IMG/VR virus record: IMGVR_UViG_3300025849_000183
Location: 1 to 26,465 of that record
Source of the DNA: a virus
Length of the DNA: 26,465 nt
Strand: one strand, 5' to 3'
Shown here: positions 16,501-21,987 of the stretch, piece by piece
How the letters are laid out: every line of letters begins with the position of its first letter
Numbering within the stretch: the first letter of the stretch is position 1
Position numbers and translations under genes: made by a program
The notes under the pieces: model-generated
What the model was told of the DNA's origin: nothing
The model's input: only the letters and a program-made list of their open reading frames with translations
Databases searched by the model: none

Positions 16501-19329
16501 AAATGGCCAATGAATTTAAATGGTGCAAAAGTAAAAATATTTATTAGTGGTGTAGAGTTATTAAAAAGTGAATATACAATTTCAAATTTTGAAGATACTA
16601 CAAAAAGTTATACTAGAAAACGTGGTAGAATAATATTCGAAGTACCTCCTAAGTTAAGTATAGGGCTGATAGTTCAATATGAACTTGCACCTGACTTATT
16701 GACAGCACAAGATAGAGTTCAGAATTATTACAAACCAATTGATGGTATGATTGGTAAAGACATATCACAACTTATGATGGGCGTTGATTTTGGCGGCGTT
16801 GAAGTTAAGAGTTTTGATTTTGCCGGCGCAGGCGGCTTTGAGACAAAAGGCTTTGGAGTTGAACCATATGATATTTACGATACAACTTTTGAAGATATTA
16901 TTTTTTACTTAGATGGATCAACAGCAGAATTAACTTGGGAACAACCATTAGAAACAGGTGTTGTATACAATGTATATAAAAATAACGTAAGGCTTGATGA
17001 TGCAAATTATCCAAACACACCAACAAATCCTAATGCAGTAATGACAAGTATTATAGGCGATGGGTTGCAAACAAGTCTTAATGTTCAAAACTTTGGAATA
17101 ACATCTAAAGATGACGATATCTTTGTAATTAGAAAAAGTACAAGCGATGGTTCTTTCAAACCAGATCCTGCAAGTTATGATACACAATTAACAGGTGGAG
17201 CATTAAGTTATAGTAATGCAAAAGGTATTGATGCAAGTGAAATTATTGTAGATGGTGATGGATTTATTACTCCAATGACAACAACTGGACCTGAAGAATT
17301 AGTTCCAGGTAAAATTAGTGATACAGTTGATATTAAAGTTTTCCATAGACCAGACGCCGGAACAAGTAATATACAGACACAATTCTTTACAACAGATGGT
17401 ATAGAGCAAACTTTTGCAACCGGAATTCATCCGTTTAATAATGAAGGAGTATTTGTAACATTAGATAATGTACAGACAACAGATTATACAATAAATTATG
17501 TAACTGATACAATTACATTTACAACACCTCCAACAGCAGGAAAAGTTTTAAGTATTGTTACCCTTGGTATTAATGGACAAAGAATACTTGATATCAATCA
17601 CTTTACAGCAGATGGAAGTACAAATACATATACAACTAACATACAATATCAAGAAGGTGTAAGTCATTATGTTTATTTAGATGGTGTTGTTAACCCTTCA
17701 ACTTTATCCGAAGGACCAAATGGTAATTTTGTTATTACATTTGGAACAGCGCCGCAAGCAGGTAATGAAATTCATTATGGATTGTTCTATACAACTGCTA
17801 CAAACTTTAGTGCAACAAATGTACAAACACTAGTAGGTGACGGATCAACTACAATATTTGATGTAAATCCAGCATTAGTTGGCGGATTGCCAACTGCACA
17901 AAATGCTATTGTACAAGTTGGCAGTTCAATACTTGATGCAGGATACAATGTAGACTTTACAATTACAGACGCGGCAACTAGGGAATATCAAATACAAGAA
18001 TGGCAGTTCTTTAGTAATAGCGTCAGAGGCGAAGATATTGAAGTTTATCTCAACGACGAATTACTTGTTAAGAATATTCAATATAGATGGGACAGTGCAA
18101 ATAACAGTGTTAAACTTTCAGCAGGCATTGGAGCAGTAGGTGACAAATTAGATGTATTCTTTAGTATCGACGGACAATATGCATTTGGGTATATTGGTGT
18201 TGGTGCAGACAGTAGTACTAAATTTTTACAAGATAGAAGTAAAATTTACTTTGATACAGCACCTGCATTAGGCCAGACAGTTACAATTACATCATTTAGT
18301 AATCATGACGTTCAAGGATTTGAACGTATTAAGTATAACTTAGTAAGTCGTGTTCCATTAGTTCCAGGTACAACTAATTATAAAGAGTATATTACTTTCA
18401 GTAACGGACTTGTAAAATTAAGACACAAAGCACAAGATTCAGAATATGTTTGGGTCATACTAAATGGTACAAAACTTGCACCAAATGTTGATTATTATGT
18501 AACTGAAGACCAAATGTATGTGAAAATTATTCAACAACTTAATACAAATGATAAAGTTGAGTATATACAATTTGGAGAAGAGCAGTTAACACATCGCTTT
18601 GGTTATAGACAATTTAAAGACATACTGAACCGCGTTCACTACAAGAGGTTGGACAATGCGAATAAGTATAAATTAGCACAAGACCTTAATTGGTGGGATA
18701 CTAGAATTGAACTAGTAGATGCTTCTAATTTACCAGAACCTGGCAAAAAGAAGCAAATACCGGGTGTTGTGTTTATAAACGGTGAAAGAATTGAGTACTA
18801 CGTGAAGCAAGGAAATAGTTTACGTCAACTACGTAGAGGTACTTTAGGTACTGGTGTAAACGCATTAATTGCTTCGGGAACTGAGGTAAGAGATCAAAGT
18901 CCGGGAGAAAATGTTCCGTATATTGATCAAACACTCACACAAGTGTTTACAGCAGACGGTACTACAGCATCATATGAATTAGATTTTACTCCTACACAAG
19001 GAATAAATGAATTTGAAGTATTTGTTGCTGGAAACAGACTTCGCAAAAATGCGATAAGTAGTTATCAAGTAGACACTAAAGATACAAGTGGAAACTTTGT
19101 AACTAGATTTATTGCACAAGATAGTGCTGAAGGTGACGTTACATTACCAGTAGATTTTACATTAAGTGGAAGTACACTGGAATTAACAGAAACCCCTGAA
19201 GCAGATCAGAAGGTTACGGTAATTAGACGTGTGGGTCAAACATGGACAAAAGCAGGCGTAAGCCTAGCAGATGAAGAAAATGACATTGCACAGTTTCTTA
19301 AGGCAAGAACGACGGAGTTACCTAAATAA
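4519..19329 (+). CDS. Giant mosaic virion structural protein, probable outer baseplate/wedge component
   Basis: The product is a single uninterrupted frame of 4936 residues. It follows gp6 where T4 has gp7-gp11, so a baseplate wedge or periphery role is inferred from position; I see no direct match to T4 gp7. The start (MAYDDNQKES) is set by the TAATG overlap and SD 4502-4507. Order of parts by residue: conserved-looking N-terminus (NLLPKYFRTKKNKKFLDATL, 25-44; EYFWLPNGP, 148-156); cupredoxin-like beta domain (172-272); DYIVVNRNSPDKNAWAR (375-391 region); RGHDGS (1001-1006) followed by a charged helix; Trp-rich block with PWEMLG (1127-1132); chitin-binding-like modules (1426-1472, 1685-1727, 2189-2238, 2810-2849); FG-GAP blades (2081-2188 and 2867-3094); Gly-rich repeats (3501-3572, 3875-3956); beta modules (about 4280-4910). 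There is no signal peptide or membrane helix, and Cys is very rare. The long segments that look familiar from marine T4-like phage structural proteins argue against an assembly artefact. Confidence 0.8.
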   Translation: MAYDDNQKESPLPVGDDNDKFASNNLLPKYFRTKKNKKFLDATLDQVLQPGTAQKLNGYYGRRTAKSYRNTDNYVGDTSSTRESYQLEPSVVAKDLYDNVTFYKDYNDYVNQIKAFGGNTDNHDLLNGAEYYSWNPNLNWDKLTNFREYFWLPNGPSTINVAGQSTDVTSTYTVTSIQNGNNVSYVINGNLEQNPTIELYKGQTYTFDISSPDMPFTIRTERSLDANTIFETGISNDNIEDGLLTFTVPLNAPARLYYQNSNDINAGGVIRIAEVDEATAINVEQEIIGKSEYTTSKGVELLNGMKLSFIGEVTPAKYATGYWIVEGVGTNISLVNTDELIISLAYSQDKPIAFDSDNFDSLPFGNAASYSETKDYIVVNRNSPDKNAWARNNKWYHRSVIEKSAEINGDIVKIDQSLRAKRPILEFDSGIKLYNFGTEKKQDVDLVDTFTTDIFSTVEGSVGFNIDGENITDGMRILFTADNDIRVNGKIYKVKFIKHNNTVSQIALIEETDATPQTNEVVLVKKGIENAGKHYYFNGTKWILGQLKTKANQQPLFDMFDSNGVSYSDTETYNTSTFKGNKIFSYKVGTGTNDTELGFPVTYRALTNVGDITFNFDMLTEKFTHQSLTDTFTTNTELGFLRKYTSLNAFTYKNGWEKAKDLSTQKVIRQYNITSGTTQVEVDMYDKAGDLNDLNVTVLLNNNHFYDYTLSRQDGRAFIVFDSSLSAGDNIILKTKSATKKNNNGYYEFPINLEHNPNNVNLTTFTLGEVNDHVFSMIEDLDNFSGVFPGNSNLANLGNINTVGKKFVQHSGPINNPLYHITTKEANVIKAIDFAKNEFRTFKRSFLQVAENLGFDGQIKEHVDRILKEVLKDKTTTDPYYFSDMVPFLGNKRLEFTVYDTENTFFSLSQVFDKTKLSNKAVIIYQNGAQLVHGRDYTFNSDGFAVITATKADGDKIEIFEYESTDGCYIPSTPSKLGLYPSYVPEIYEDNTYRTPTNIIRGHDGSKTIAFNDYRDNLILDLERRIYNNIKSVYDTTKIDIHDFIPGKYRNTKFDLNNINHVLLSDFVKWSESLGGLDYTSNTFYELTDSFTYNYSYMSGPAGEALTGFWRSIYRHAYDTDSPHTSPWEMLGLTTKPKWWDTQYGAAPYTSNNLILWEDLQEGKLAEPNQPVKYLDKYKRPGLLNHIPVDEDGNLLSPLQSKFAKEYISSYTKLGFKFGDHAPTENAWRTSSDYAFSLVKSQLLNQPAKYMSLAWDTSRISKNLAGQYVYNENNRSISLASLVFSNTYGDTKRVFTSGLVDYIINYTLGNSAISTSNYKEQVKSLKYQLGVKLGGFTDQEKLKFVLDSRTPFNQGNVFLPKENYQIFLNKSSPIDTVSYSGVIVEKQSFGYVIKGYDRANPIFKIQTVRKKSNDPAVNVGGVSESFVEWDSNKQYTVDKFVRHTNVFYRVIVEHTSTENFDPTKFVKLSDLPMRGGATALFRKDFSNKITEVPYGTIYDDVQDVVDFLLGYAQYLQTAGFEFNYFNTETGVVEDWKYSAKEFLFWTTQNWAAGTIIALSPSANQIEFTRKFAVVDNLLDNFYDYSMQVSNGTALEQTFTRLTRDGNTFAVNLSNTAEGIYYIQLPLVQIEHVALLDNTSDFKDVIYSPASGYRQDRVKVLGYRTAKWDGSLNIPGFVFDQAEVTEWQSFKDYAIGDTVRYKEFFYSAKNKIAGDSKFKADEWNRLDGRPETKLLTNFDYRINQFTDFYDLDSDNFDNEQQRLAQHLIGYQKRQYLENIINDDVSQYKFYQGFIQDKGTRNSIDKLFDALASADKESVDFYEEWAVKNSQYGATTNFEEIEWQLDESKFKLSPQPIELVETVPASTDLIYRIPNYDVFLKPNNYDTNKIPTKYTNDEYAKTVGYVTGEDVSRAVLTKDGIIDFNISDVNKDDYIWVASDNQTWNVLQHTETNLRIKEVSPVGNTITLTLNFTARQIAVGDIFGITNANTASLTALDGFYKATDVKGNKVTFETEKQDWLEIDETIEISGTVTIFTSQRTATINAANKNITANLSSNELVWIDDDDNSKWTVLKNTPVYKEHQKVQSSLQLDSTQHGFGHSISVNQNNTKMAVGIPFKGNGEVHVYTRPSDNTNFVLDQIIEAPTDVADSYDGSTPTTSMNFGESVALSPDGQYLVVGSPQASNTFSFYKGEFQQGTPYTKSQIVKYGPNLYKAIQNIDPATGAIQFDSFDSYLNIVPDSDSTLINLLQAGDYKINDSLVNHILVRAPIDAYEGSTAGDDIVLKWNNYSKLSIQGSTADVQPFDGEFPAITDTFITGTHNIEYKVDNVLVIENYVNLPAVGDTLSSSIASGEVVYVASNLTTCTVYLSNVNGTFASTGSVFVGTIRIGDYTEDYVSLTSNLGGYWYITTPQYTTSADSSNVFVDPGHGLVYQDLLTTTSGRSTPNFYYNITDTRQEAIADGLSANLPLSLNDQASFAQTLTYEGDPGEVFALQQSPLWTVRGGKVFTDTLSNGDTFYMQVDSVSGNTNFTDTVMNAALFNKQHTVYDLWDGYLDLTFDEFDQVNFLPFEPIVGDIVEDTVTGATAEITFYKRQFNTVRIYVKNVTGAWSKGGDYNESADIFRVRGAVKRNFARIDAVSLAGARLGKIIVIEESSNFADATTSELSDFEYWFYNKTTLSGIPREANIPASNNRDWQLVTNIPVSNSNGTQASGLVQEGLFSVYDLDSKIQFKVASHYTIPERKAHAKLGDEVQFTQENGLYRLSVASKGAGTQTNAGSIHFVKHGSATVNGTIESYDWQLDIDPNYRGTFHTTVFYKQGEIVEYQDKLYKALRNIASGLSFVPLDWELVTDGTAHVGFIPTVGTNRIIGEEVFDPEFGIRDFARKFDQDKDGDVLVVSSRIQGNDSSGERIIVVYRRLPQGQMTVSQTIKPPYEDLSTGSYTGFGDSISVSSDGEMIAIGEPYNDDKKKDQGKVYVYTLVNGQFTLTQEVFSPNGEQAEHFGAYLNFDGNALCVTSLNGDIESPTTFDNLTTVFDDEFTTFKSSNMDSGVIFMYERINQSLLFAQEFIIDEPLAVNFGKNIVMNSNHVYSAIPEVTDLNTFQGMIIDFRKPIGAKSWNTHRSPIDQVDINKIKGAFLYNIKTNTLIEDLDFIDPVQGKIAGIAEQELSYKTYYDPAAFSIGNDTVIIDETNAWGREHVGELWWDLSAVKFYNYQQNSITYQTNYWGEVFPGTSVQVYEWVESDLIPSEWDNLADTEQGIASGVSGTSKYGDFVYSQRLVWDPISKTSKPRYYYWVANKRVVPNVTGRRITSYDVTRLIQDPVGQGYRFVGLMGKDRYVLFNCEGLMSGEDVAFNLRYFTLDNDTQNIHNQYQMLTQGIGSSRPNRDIELKWFDSIIGYDTQFRLVPDPKLSAKAKYGISNNPRQSMFINKSEAFKQLIERVNDVLIKNIIVDEFDISDLTKSDPAPFASSRDYDIKIDTFEDLAFVGVAKRITAVLTPTIVDGKITSVEITNSGRGYIDPTYVSTVGGTRLGPKVTVSGIGRGAVLETEINELGQVTTVNIVDPGQGYDENTVLTPRNFSILVSSDINVANKWSLYNYNGTTWNRTVSQRFDTNLYWSYSDWYATGYNEFTEIDSLIDFSYQLTAIENDIGNTVKISSVGSGGWLLLEKIANNPTEDYTQNYKVIGKQDATIQFSNKLYNTQINKTGFDVDTFDTVFYDSQPVTESRVVLETLRDHILIDDLETHYNELFIASIRYAFSEQPNIDWAFKTSFIKAQHNVGDLAQKVTFKNDSIENYQDYINEVKPFKTKIREYVSNYEKTDPTNSVVTDFDLPPRYNFSKSKITSSTAKVSNNLITSVPNSTSSYPDKHWLENTGYEIKEIVVSNEGLNYTLPPIVTVEGGGGTGATAKAYLNGNKVSKIEVTNSGNGYISAPDIVLNGSVEEGGTVATARAVLGNGKVRGTHIISRFDRISGNPYYLEVARQETFTGDNATSVYNLKWPMNLNGAKVKIFISGVELLKSEYTISNFEDTTKSYTRKRGRIIFEVPPKLSIGLIVQYELAPDLLTAQDRVQNYYKPIDGMIGKDISQLMMGVDFGGVEVKSFDFAGAGGFETKGFGVEPYDIYDTTFEDIIFYLDGSTAELTWEQPLETGVVYNVYKNNVRLDDANYPNTPTNPNAVMTSIIGDGLQTSLNVQNFGITSKDDDIFVIRKSTSDGSFKPDPASYDTQLTGGALSYSNAKGIDASEIIVDGDGFITPMTTTGPEELVPGKISDTVDIKVFHRPDAGTSNIQTQFFTTDGIEQTFATGIHPFNNEGVFVTLDNVQTTDYTINYVTDTITFTTPPTAGKVLSIVTLGINGQRILDINHFTADGSTNTYTTNIQYQEGVSHYVYLDGVVNPSTLSEGPNGNFVITFGTAPQAGNEIHYGLFYTTATNFSATNVQTLVGDGSTTIFDVNPALVGGLPTAQNAIVQVGSSILDAGYNVDFTITDAATREYQIQEWQFFSNSVRGEDIEVYLNDELLVKNIQYRWDSANNSVKLSAGIGAVGDKLDVFFSIDGQYAFGYIGVGADSSTKFLQDRSKIYFDTAPALGQTVTITSFSNHDVQGFERIKYNLVSRVPLVPGTTNYKEYITFSNGLVKLRHKAQDSEYVWVILNGTKLAPNVDYYVTEDQMYVKIIQQLNTNDKVEYIQFGEEQLTHRFGYRQFKDILNRVHYKRLDNANKYKLAQDLNWWDTRIELVDASNLPEPGKKKQIPGVVFINGERIEYYVKQGNSLRQLRRGTLGTGVNALIASGTEVRDQSPGENVPYIDQTLTQVFTADGTTASYELDFTPTQGINEFEVFVAGNRLRKNAISSYQVDTKDTSGNFVTRFIAQDSAEGDVTLPVDFTLSGSTLELTETPEADQKVTVIRRVGQTWTKAGVSLADEENDIAQFLKARTTELPK
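5032..5334 (+). other. Cupredoxin-like beta domain lacking copper ligands (within giant protein)
   Basis: Residues about 172-272. The pattern PTIELYKGQTYTFDISSPDM, then MPFTIRT, LLTFTVPLNAP and RLYYQ, is that of the plastocyanin-like domain often inserted in marine phage and bacterial surface proteins. In copper-binding versions, YYQ is followed by Cys, then His and Met (C-x-x-H...M-G-G). Here the tail reads YYQNSNDINAGGVIRI, with Asn and Asp instead of ligands. The fold is inferred from the pattern; loss of the ligands is seen directly. Confidence 0.5.
8794..8934 (+). other. Chitin-binding-like mini-module 1 (within giant protein)
   Basis: Residues about 1426-1472: FVEWDSNKQYTVDKFVRHTN, then VFYRV and FVKLSDLP. 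The spacing W-x5-Y-x3-k-x-V-x6-FY-x-V...f resembles the small ChtBD3/CBM5-12 fold (W..Y..GD.V.Y...Y.A....W). It is the most divergent of the four copies. Carbohydrate binding is not shown; the module may be purely structural. Confidence 0.35.
9571..9699 (+). other. Chitin-binding-like mini-module 2 (within giant protein)
   Basis: Residues 1685-1727: EWQSFKDYAIGDTVRYKEFF, YSAKNK, then EWNRLDG. This is the clearest copy, with the W..Y..GD.V.Y...FYSA....W..L order of the ChtBD3/CBM5-12 type. Such modules bind polysaccharides in chitinases and are also found as tail building blocks in phages; which applies here is unknown. Confidence 0.5.
10759..11082 (+). other. FG-GAP-like propeller blades, segment A (within giant protein)
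   Basis: Residues 2081-2188 hold two repeats of the form FG.S.s...+....aVG.P......V.vY. The first has HGFGHSISVNQNNTKMAVG followed by GEVHVYTR; the second has FGESVALSPDGQYLVVGSP followed by FSFYKG. These are blade repeats of the integrin-alpha/FG-GAP beta-propeller type. Two blades cannot close a propeller; matching blades resume at residue 2867. Confidence 0.6.
11083..11232 (+). other. Chitin-binding-like mini-module 3 (within giant protein)
   Basis: Residues 2189-2238: GEFQQGTPYTKSQIVKYGPN, LYKAIQNIDP, ending near YLNIVPDS. It has the Y.k...IVKY...LYKA core of module 2 but lacks the final Trp. It begins immediately after propeller segment A, at the left edge of the region that separates the two propeller segments. 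Confidence 0.42.
12946..13065 (+). other. Chitin-binding-like mini-module 4 (within giant protein)
   Basis: Residues 2810-2849: TVFYKQGEIVEYQDKLYKAL, RNIASG, then LDWELVTDG. It has the GEIVEY..KLYKA core and the final W. It ends 17 residues before propeller segment B, at the right edge of the region that splits the propeller. Confidence 0.5.
13117..13800 (+). other. FG-GAP-like propeller blades, segment B (within giant protein)
   Basis: Residues 2867-3094 hold about four blade repeats. The first has a calcium-loop-like FDQDKDGDVLVVSS (from 2883; D2884, D2886, D2888, D2890) then ERIIVVYRR. The second is FGDSISVSSDGEMIAIGEP with GKVYVYT. The third starts FGAYLNFDGNALCV and ends with GVIFMYER. 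The fourth is FGKNIVMNSNHVYSAIPE. With the two blades of segment A this makes about six, a plausible propeller number. Confidence 0.6.
15019..15235 (+). repeat. Gly-rich beta repeat, copy 1 (within giant protein)
   Basis: Residues about 3501-3572. Two half-units are of the form K[IV]..V.I...G.GY: KITSVEITNSGRGY and QVTTVNIVDPGQGY, separated by PKVTVSGIGRGAVLETEINE. The same architecture appears again at 16141-16386. Repeats of this kind are common in large marine phage virion proteins; the function is unknown and probably structural. Confidence 0.55.
16141..16386 (+). repeat. Gly-rich beta repeat, copy 2 (within giant protein)
   Basis: Residues 3875-3956. Two units are visible: IKEIVVSNEGLNY with PPIVTVEGGGGTGATAKAYL, then KVSKIEVTNSGNGY with PDIVLNGSVEEGGTVATARA. 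It shares the V.NSG.GY signature with copy 1, some 300 residues earlier, which suggests internal duplication. Nucleotide identity between copies is not obvious by eye, so the duplication is old or convergent. Confidence 0.55.
17371..19250 (+). repeat. C-terminal series of divergent beta modules (within giant protein)
   Basis: Several modules follow one plan: f.gDG.t..f...., then a strand like VFVTLDNV, VYLDGV, VYLNDELL or VFVAGNRL, then a strand such as TITFTTPPTAGKVLSIVTL. Starts are visible at FFTTDGIEQTF, HFTADGSTNTY, TLVGDGSTTIF and VFTADGTTASY. The last module lies close to the C-terminus (LELTETPEADQKVTVIRRVG). A likely earlier member begins near 16459 (ETFTGDNATSVY). A distinct block with FINGERIEYY and LRQLRRGTLGTG lies at about 18770-18860. 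These look like tandem Ig-like or beta-sandwich spacers. Confidence 0.5.
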
Positions 19330-19332
19330 ATA
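19325..19332 (+). promoter_or_regulatory. Late promoter box overlapping the stop codon of the giant gene
   Basis: AATAAATA matches the late-box form NATAAATA, and the TAA stop of the giant gene (19327-19329) lies inside it. It ends 21 bases before the next ATG at 19354, so a late transcript would begin near 19338 with a very short leader. Confidence 0.5.
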
Positions 19333-19353
19333 CAGTAGCAGTGAGAGAAAAAC

Positions 19354-19959
19354 ATGACAGACAAATTAAATGATAAAAGCGGAGTAGTAGTAAAAGGACA
19401 TATCAAAATACATGATCCTAAAACGGGTGAAGTGTATGTTGATAAGCGTAATGCTATTCACTATGAAAATATGAGTATTGCTCTTGCAGAAAGCCTTGCA
19501 AACCAAGGTCAGGGTACAATATATGAAATGAGTTTTGGTAATGGAGGTACTAGTGTAGACCCAACAGGTATTATCACATACTTAACACCAAACTCAACAG
19601 GAACAAATGCAAGTTTGTATAACCAAACATTTACTAAAGTAGTAGATGATAGGAGTACAAGTAATACTGATCCTGTAAGAAACAAAATTGAAACACGTCA
19701 TGTTAGTGGAACAAATTACACAGATATTGTTGTAACTTGTTTATTAGACTACGGAGAACCAGAAGGACAAGATGCATTTGATACTGCTACAGATACTACT
19801 AACCTTTATGTGTTTGATGAATTAGGTCTTAAAAGTTATAGCCCAGCAGGCGCAGGCAGATTAATTACACATGTTATTTTTCATCCTGTACAAAAAAGTT
19901 TAAACAGATTAGTTCAAATTGATTACACAGTACGTGTACAAAGTTTGTCAGGAGTATAA
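19354..19959 (+). CDS. Conserved-type virion structural protein, 201 residues
   Basis: I do not recognise a defined domain. Proteins with the same signatures (AIHYENMSIALAESLAN, MSFGNGGTSVDPTGIITYL, NASLYNQTFTKVV, HVIFHPVQKSLNRLVQIDYT) are familiar from the tail gene clusters of marine T4-like phages, where they are listed as structural proteins. It does not resemble T4 gp8, gp9 or gp11 by eye, although it sits where those genes would be. There is no signal peptide, membrane helix or Cys-rich region; the only Cys is in the segment VVTCLLDYGEPEG. Only a purine-rich GTGAGAG (about 19341-19347) precedes the ATG as a weak ribosome site. It begins 24 bases after the giant gene, behind its own late box, and ends 3 bases before the first fibre gene. 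A baseplate-to-fibre connector role is a guess from position. Confidence 0.65.
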   Translation: MTDKLNDKSGVVVKGHIKIHDPKTGEVYVDKRNAIHYENMSIALAESLANQGQGTIYEMSFGNGGTSVDPTGIITYLTPNSTGTNASLYNQTFTKVVDDRSTSNTDPVRNKIETRHVSGTNYTDIVVTCLLDYGEPEGQDAFDTATDTTNLYVFDELGLKSYSPAGAGRLITHVIFHPVQKSLNRLVQIDYTVRVQSLSGV

Positions 19960-19962
19960 TAA

Positions 19963-21987
19963 ATGCCTTATACAATTAATTTTACTGACGTAACAAACAA
20001 AGGTAGCGTTACCGTTGAAGATAATGATATAAATCAATCAACAAGTTTAAGTTTTGTTGGTCGTAACACTACAAGTTACGGTGTTGAATTTAATCAAAAC
20101 TTTTTAAAATTATTAGAAAATTTTGCAAATATAACATCACCATCAAATCCAGTTGAAGGACAATTATGGTACGATAGTACTGCCGGCAATGAACAATTAA
20201 AAGTTTATGACGGAACAAATTGGGTAGCAAGTGGCGGATTAAAAAAGGCTACTAGTGAACCAGGTGCATCAAATAGTTTAACAGGTGACCTTTGGGTTGA
20301 TACTGATAATCAACAATTATATTTGTATACAGGTTCAGGTTGGACACTTATTGGTCCTGAGTATGCTGGAGGGTTAAGTACTGGTGTTAGTCCAGTTACT
20401 ATACTTGCACAAGACAATATAGAATACACAAGTCTACAAATTGAAATTGATGCTAAGCCAGTTGCAATTATTAGTACAAATACATTTACGCCAAGAGCAG
20501 AAATTAATGGCTTTGGACAAATTAATCCAGGAATTAATTTAAGTACAGCAGATATCACAGGTGCTGGCGCGGCAAGATTTTACGGACCCGCAGAACAAGC
20601 AGAAAACTTAGTTGTTGCCGGAGAAAAAATTGCGGCGGCAAACTTTTTACGCGGTGATGTTGTAAGTACAACAACAAATCAATTAAAAGTAAACACTGAT
20701 GATGGTATTATACTTGGTAGTGGAAACCAAGTTACACTAGGTGTTGAAGGACAAATTGGAGTTATCAGTCATAACACAAGTGGTGCGAGTTTAGATATAC
20801 GTGTTAATGACCAAGGTACTACTAAAACAGTTATGCGTGTTGACTCAACAACAAACATTGGTATCAATAATACAGCACCAAGTGAAGCATTAGATGTTAC
20901 AGGTAATATTAAAGTAAGTCAAGGTATTACGATTGATGGAACTACTGCAAGTACAAACTTTGGTACAGGTAGTTTAATTGTAAAAGGTGGTGCAGGTGTT
21001 GCAGGAGATGTAAACATTGGCGGCACAATTAACGTGCAAGGTGATACAGAAACTAGGGATATTATCCCTGACGTAACTAATACAAGAAATATTGGATCAT
21101 TAGCAAACAAATATACAGGAATATATGCAACAACCTTTGTGGGAAACTTAACTGGTAACGTTACTGGACAAGTTAGTGGTAGAGCAGGTAGTGCAGATAA
21201 ACTTTCTAGTTCTACAAACTTTACACTAGCAGGCGAAGTTAGTGCGCCAACTATTACATTTGATGGACAAGCAGGCGGTACTACAAAAACATTCCAAACA
21301 ACTGTAGCAAACAGTTTTATTAGTAATAAAACATATACTGGTAATGCTGATGCTAGTGACGAATTTTTATTAAACAGAGTACAAGGACAAGTTGGACTTT
21401 ATAGAATTAGTAGAAGAGATTTATTATCCACAGTACCAGTTAACCCACCAGGTGTAATGATGCCTTATGCAGGTACAACTGCGCCAACGTTTTGGTTACT
21501 GTGTTACGGACAAGAAGTATTACAAGCAGACTATCCAGAACTATATGATGTAATCGGATTTACATACAAACAATCAGGACTATTAAGTGATAACGGTGTA
21601 GCAAGATTTGCACTACCAGATATGCGTGGTAGAACTGTTATGGGCCTAGATGATATGGGCGGAACAGGTGCAGGTAGAATTACAGGATTACAAGGTAGTG
21701 AACTTGGTAATAGTGGTGGTCAAGAAACAGTTACAATCCAAAATACTAACTTACCAGATCACGAACACGATTTAGTTGTTGAAGGAACACAGTTCTATGC
21801 AATACTAGATGCGGCAAAGGGTGCAAACAGTCCTGCAACATCAATTACATTTGATGCACCAACAGGACAAAATGCAGGGCAGGCTGTAACAACAAGTGGT
21901 GGTGTTGCAGGAACAACCGGACAGGCAATGGAAACACTGTCACCGTTTATGTCCTTAAATTACATAATTTACACAGGGAAAGTTTAA
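19963..21987 (+). CDS. Tail-fibre-like protein 1 with C-terminal tail collar domain
   Basis: The product has 674 residues. The N-terminal module (1-137; SLSFVGRNTTSYGVEFNQNF, GQLWYD, GDLWVD) is shared with the next two genes and is the likely docking part. A repetitive shaft follows (LDVTGNIKVSQGITIDG, GAGVAGDVNIGG). From residue 495 there is a phage tail collar domain: PPGVMMPYAGTTAP, WLLCYGQ, ARFALPDMRGRTVMG, GGQETV, NLPDHEHD, ending LSPFMSLNYIIYTGKV. The collar domain occurs in T4 short fibre gp12 and many receptor-binding fibres. His600-x-His602 matches the H-x-H position that binds metal in the gp12 trimer. A host-surface adhesin role is inferred. GGAG at 19951-19954 sits 8 bases before the ATG. 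The stop overlaps the next ATG by one base (TAATG). Confidence 0.82.
   Translation: MPYTINFTDVTNKGSVTVEDNDINQSTSLSFVGRNTTSYGVEFNQNFLKLLENFANITSPSNPVEGQLWYDSTAGNEQLKVYDGTNWVASGGLKKATSEPGASNSLTGDLWVDTDNQQLYLYTGSGWTLIGPEYAGGLSTGVSPVTILAQDNIEYTSLQIEIDAKPVAIISTNTFTPRAEINGFGQINPGINLSTADITGAGAARFYGPAEQAENLVVAGEKIAAANFLRGDVVSTTTNQLKVNTDDGIILGSGNQVTLGVEGQIGVISHNTSGASLDIRVNDQGTTKTVMRVDSTTNIGINNTAPSEALDVTGNIKVSQGITIDGTTASTNFGTGSLIVKGGAGVAGDVNIGGTINVQGDTETRDIIPDVTNTRNIGSLANKYTGIYATTFVGNLTGNVTGQVSGRAGSADKLSSSTNFTLAGEVSAPTITFDGQAGGTTKTFQTTVANSFISNKTYTGNADASDEFLLNRVQGQVGLYRISRRDLLSTVPVNPPGVMMPYAGTTAPTFWLLCYGQEVLQADYPELYDVIGFTYKQSGLLSDNGVARFALPDMRGRTVMGLDDMGGTGAGRITGLQGSELGNSGGQETVTIQNTNLPDHEHDLVVEGTQFYAILDAAKGANSPATSITFDAPTGQNAGQAVTTSGGVAGTTGQAMETLSPFMSLNYIIYTGKV

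Noticed and set aside
16948-17187. A small Cys-rich open frame on the - strand inside the giant gene
   Set aside because: The Cys/Ile/Tyr bias is what the complement of A+T-rich ACA/ATA/GTA codons gives. There is no ribosome site and the + strand frame is clearly coding.
19955-19965. TATAAT and AATAAATG just before fibre gene 1 as a promoter
   Set aside because: Transcription from here would start inside or after the ATG. The sequence is explained by the stop codon, GGAG site and start codon of tightly spaced genes.
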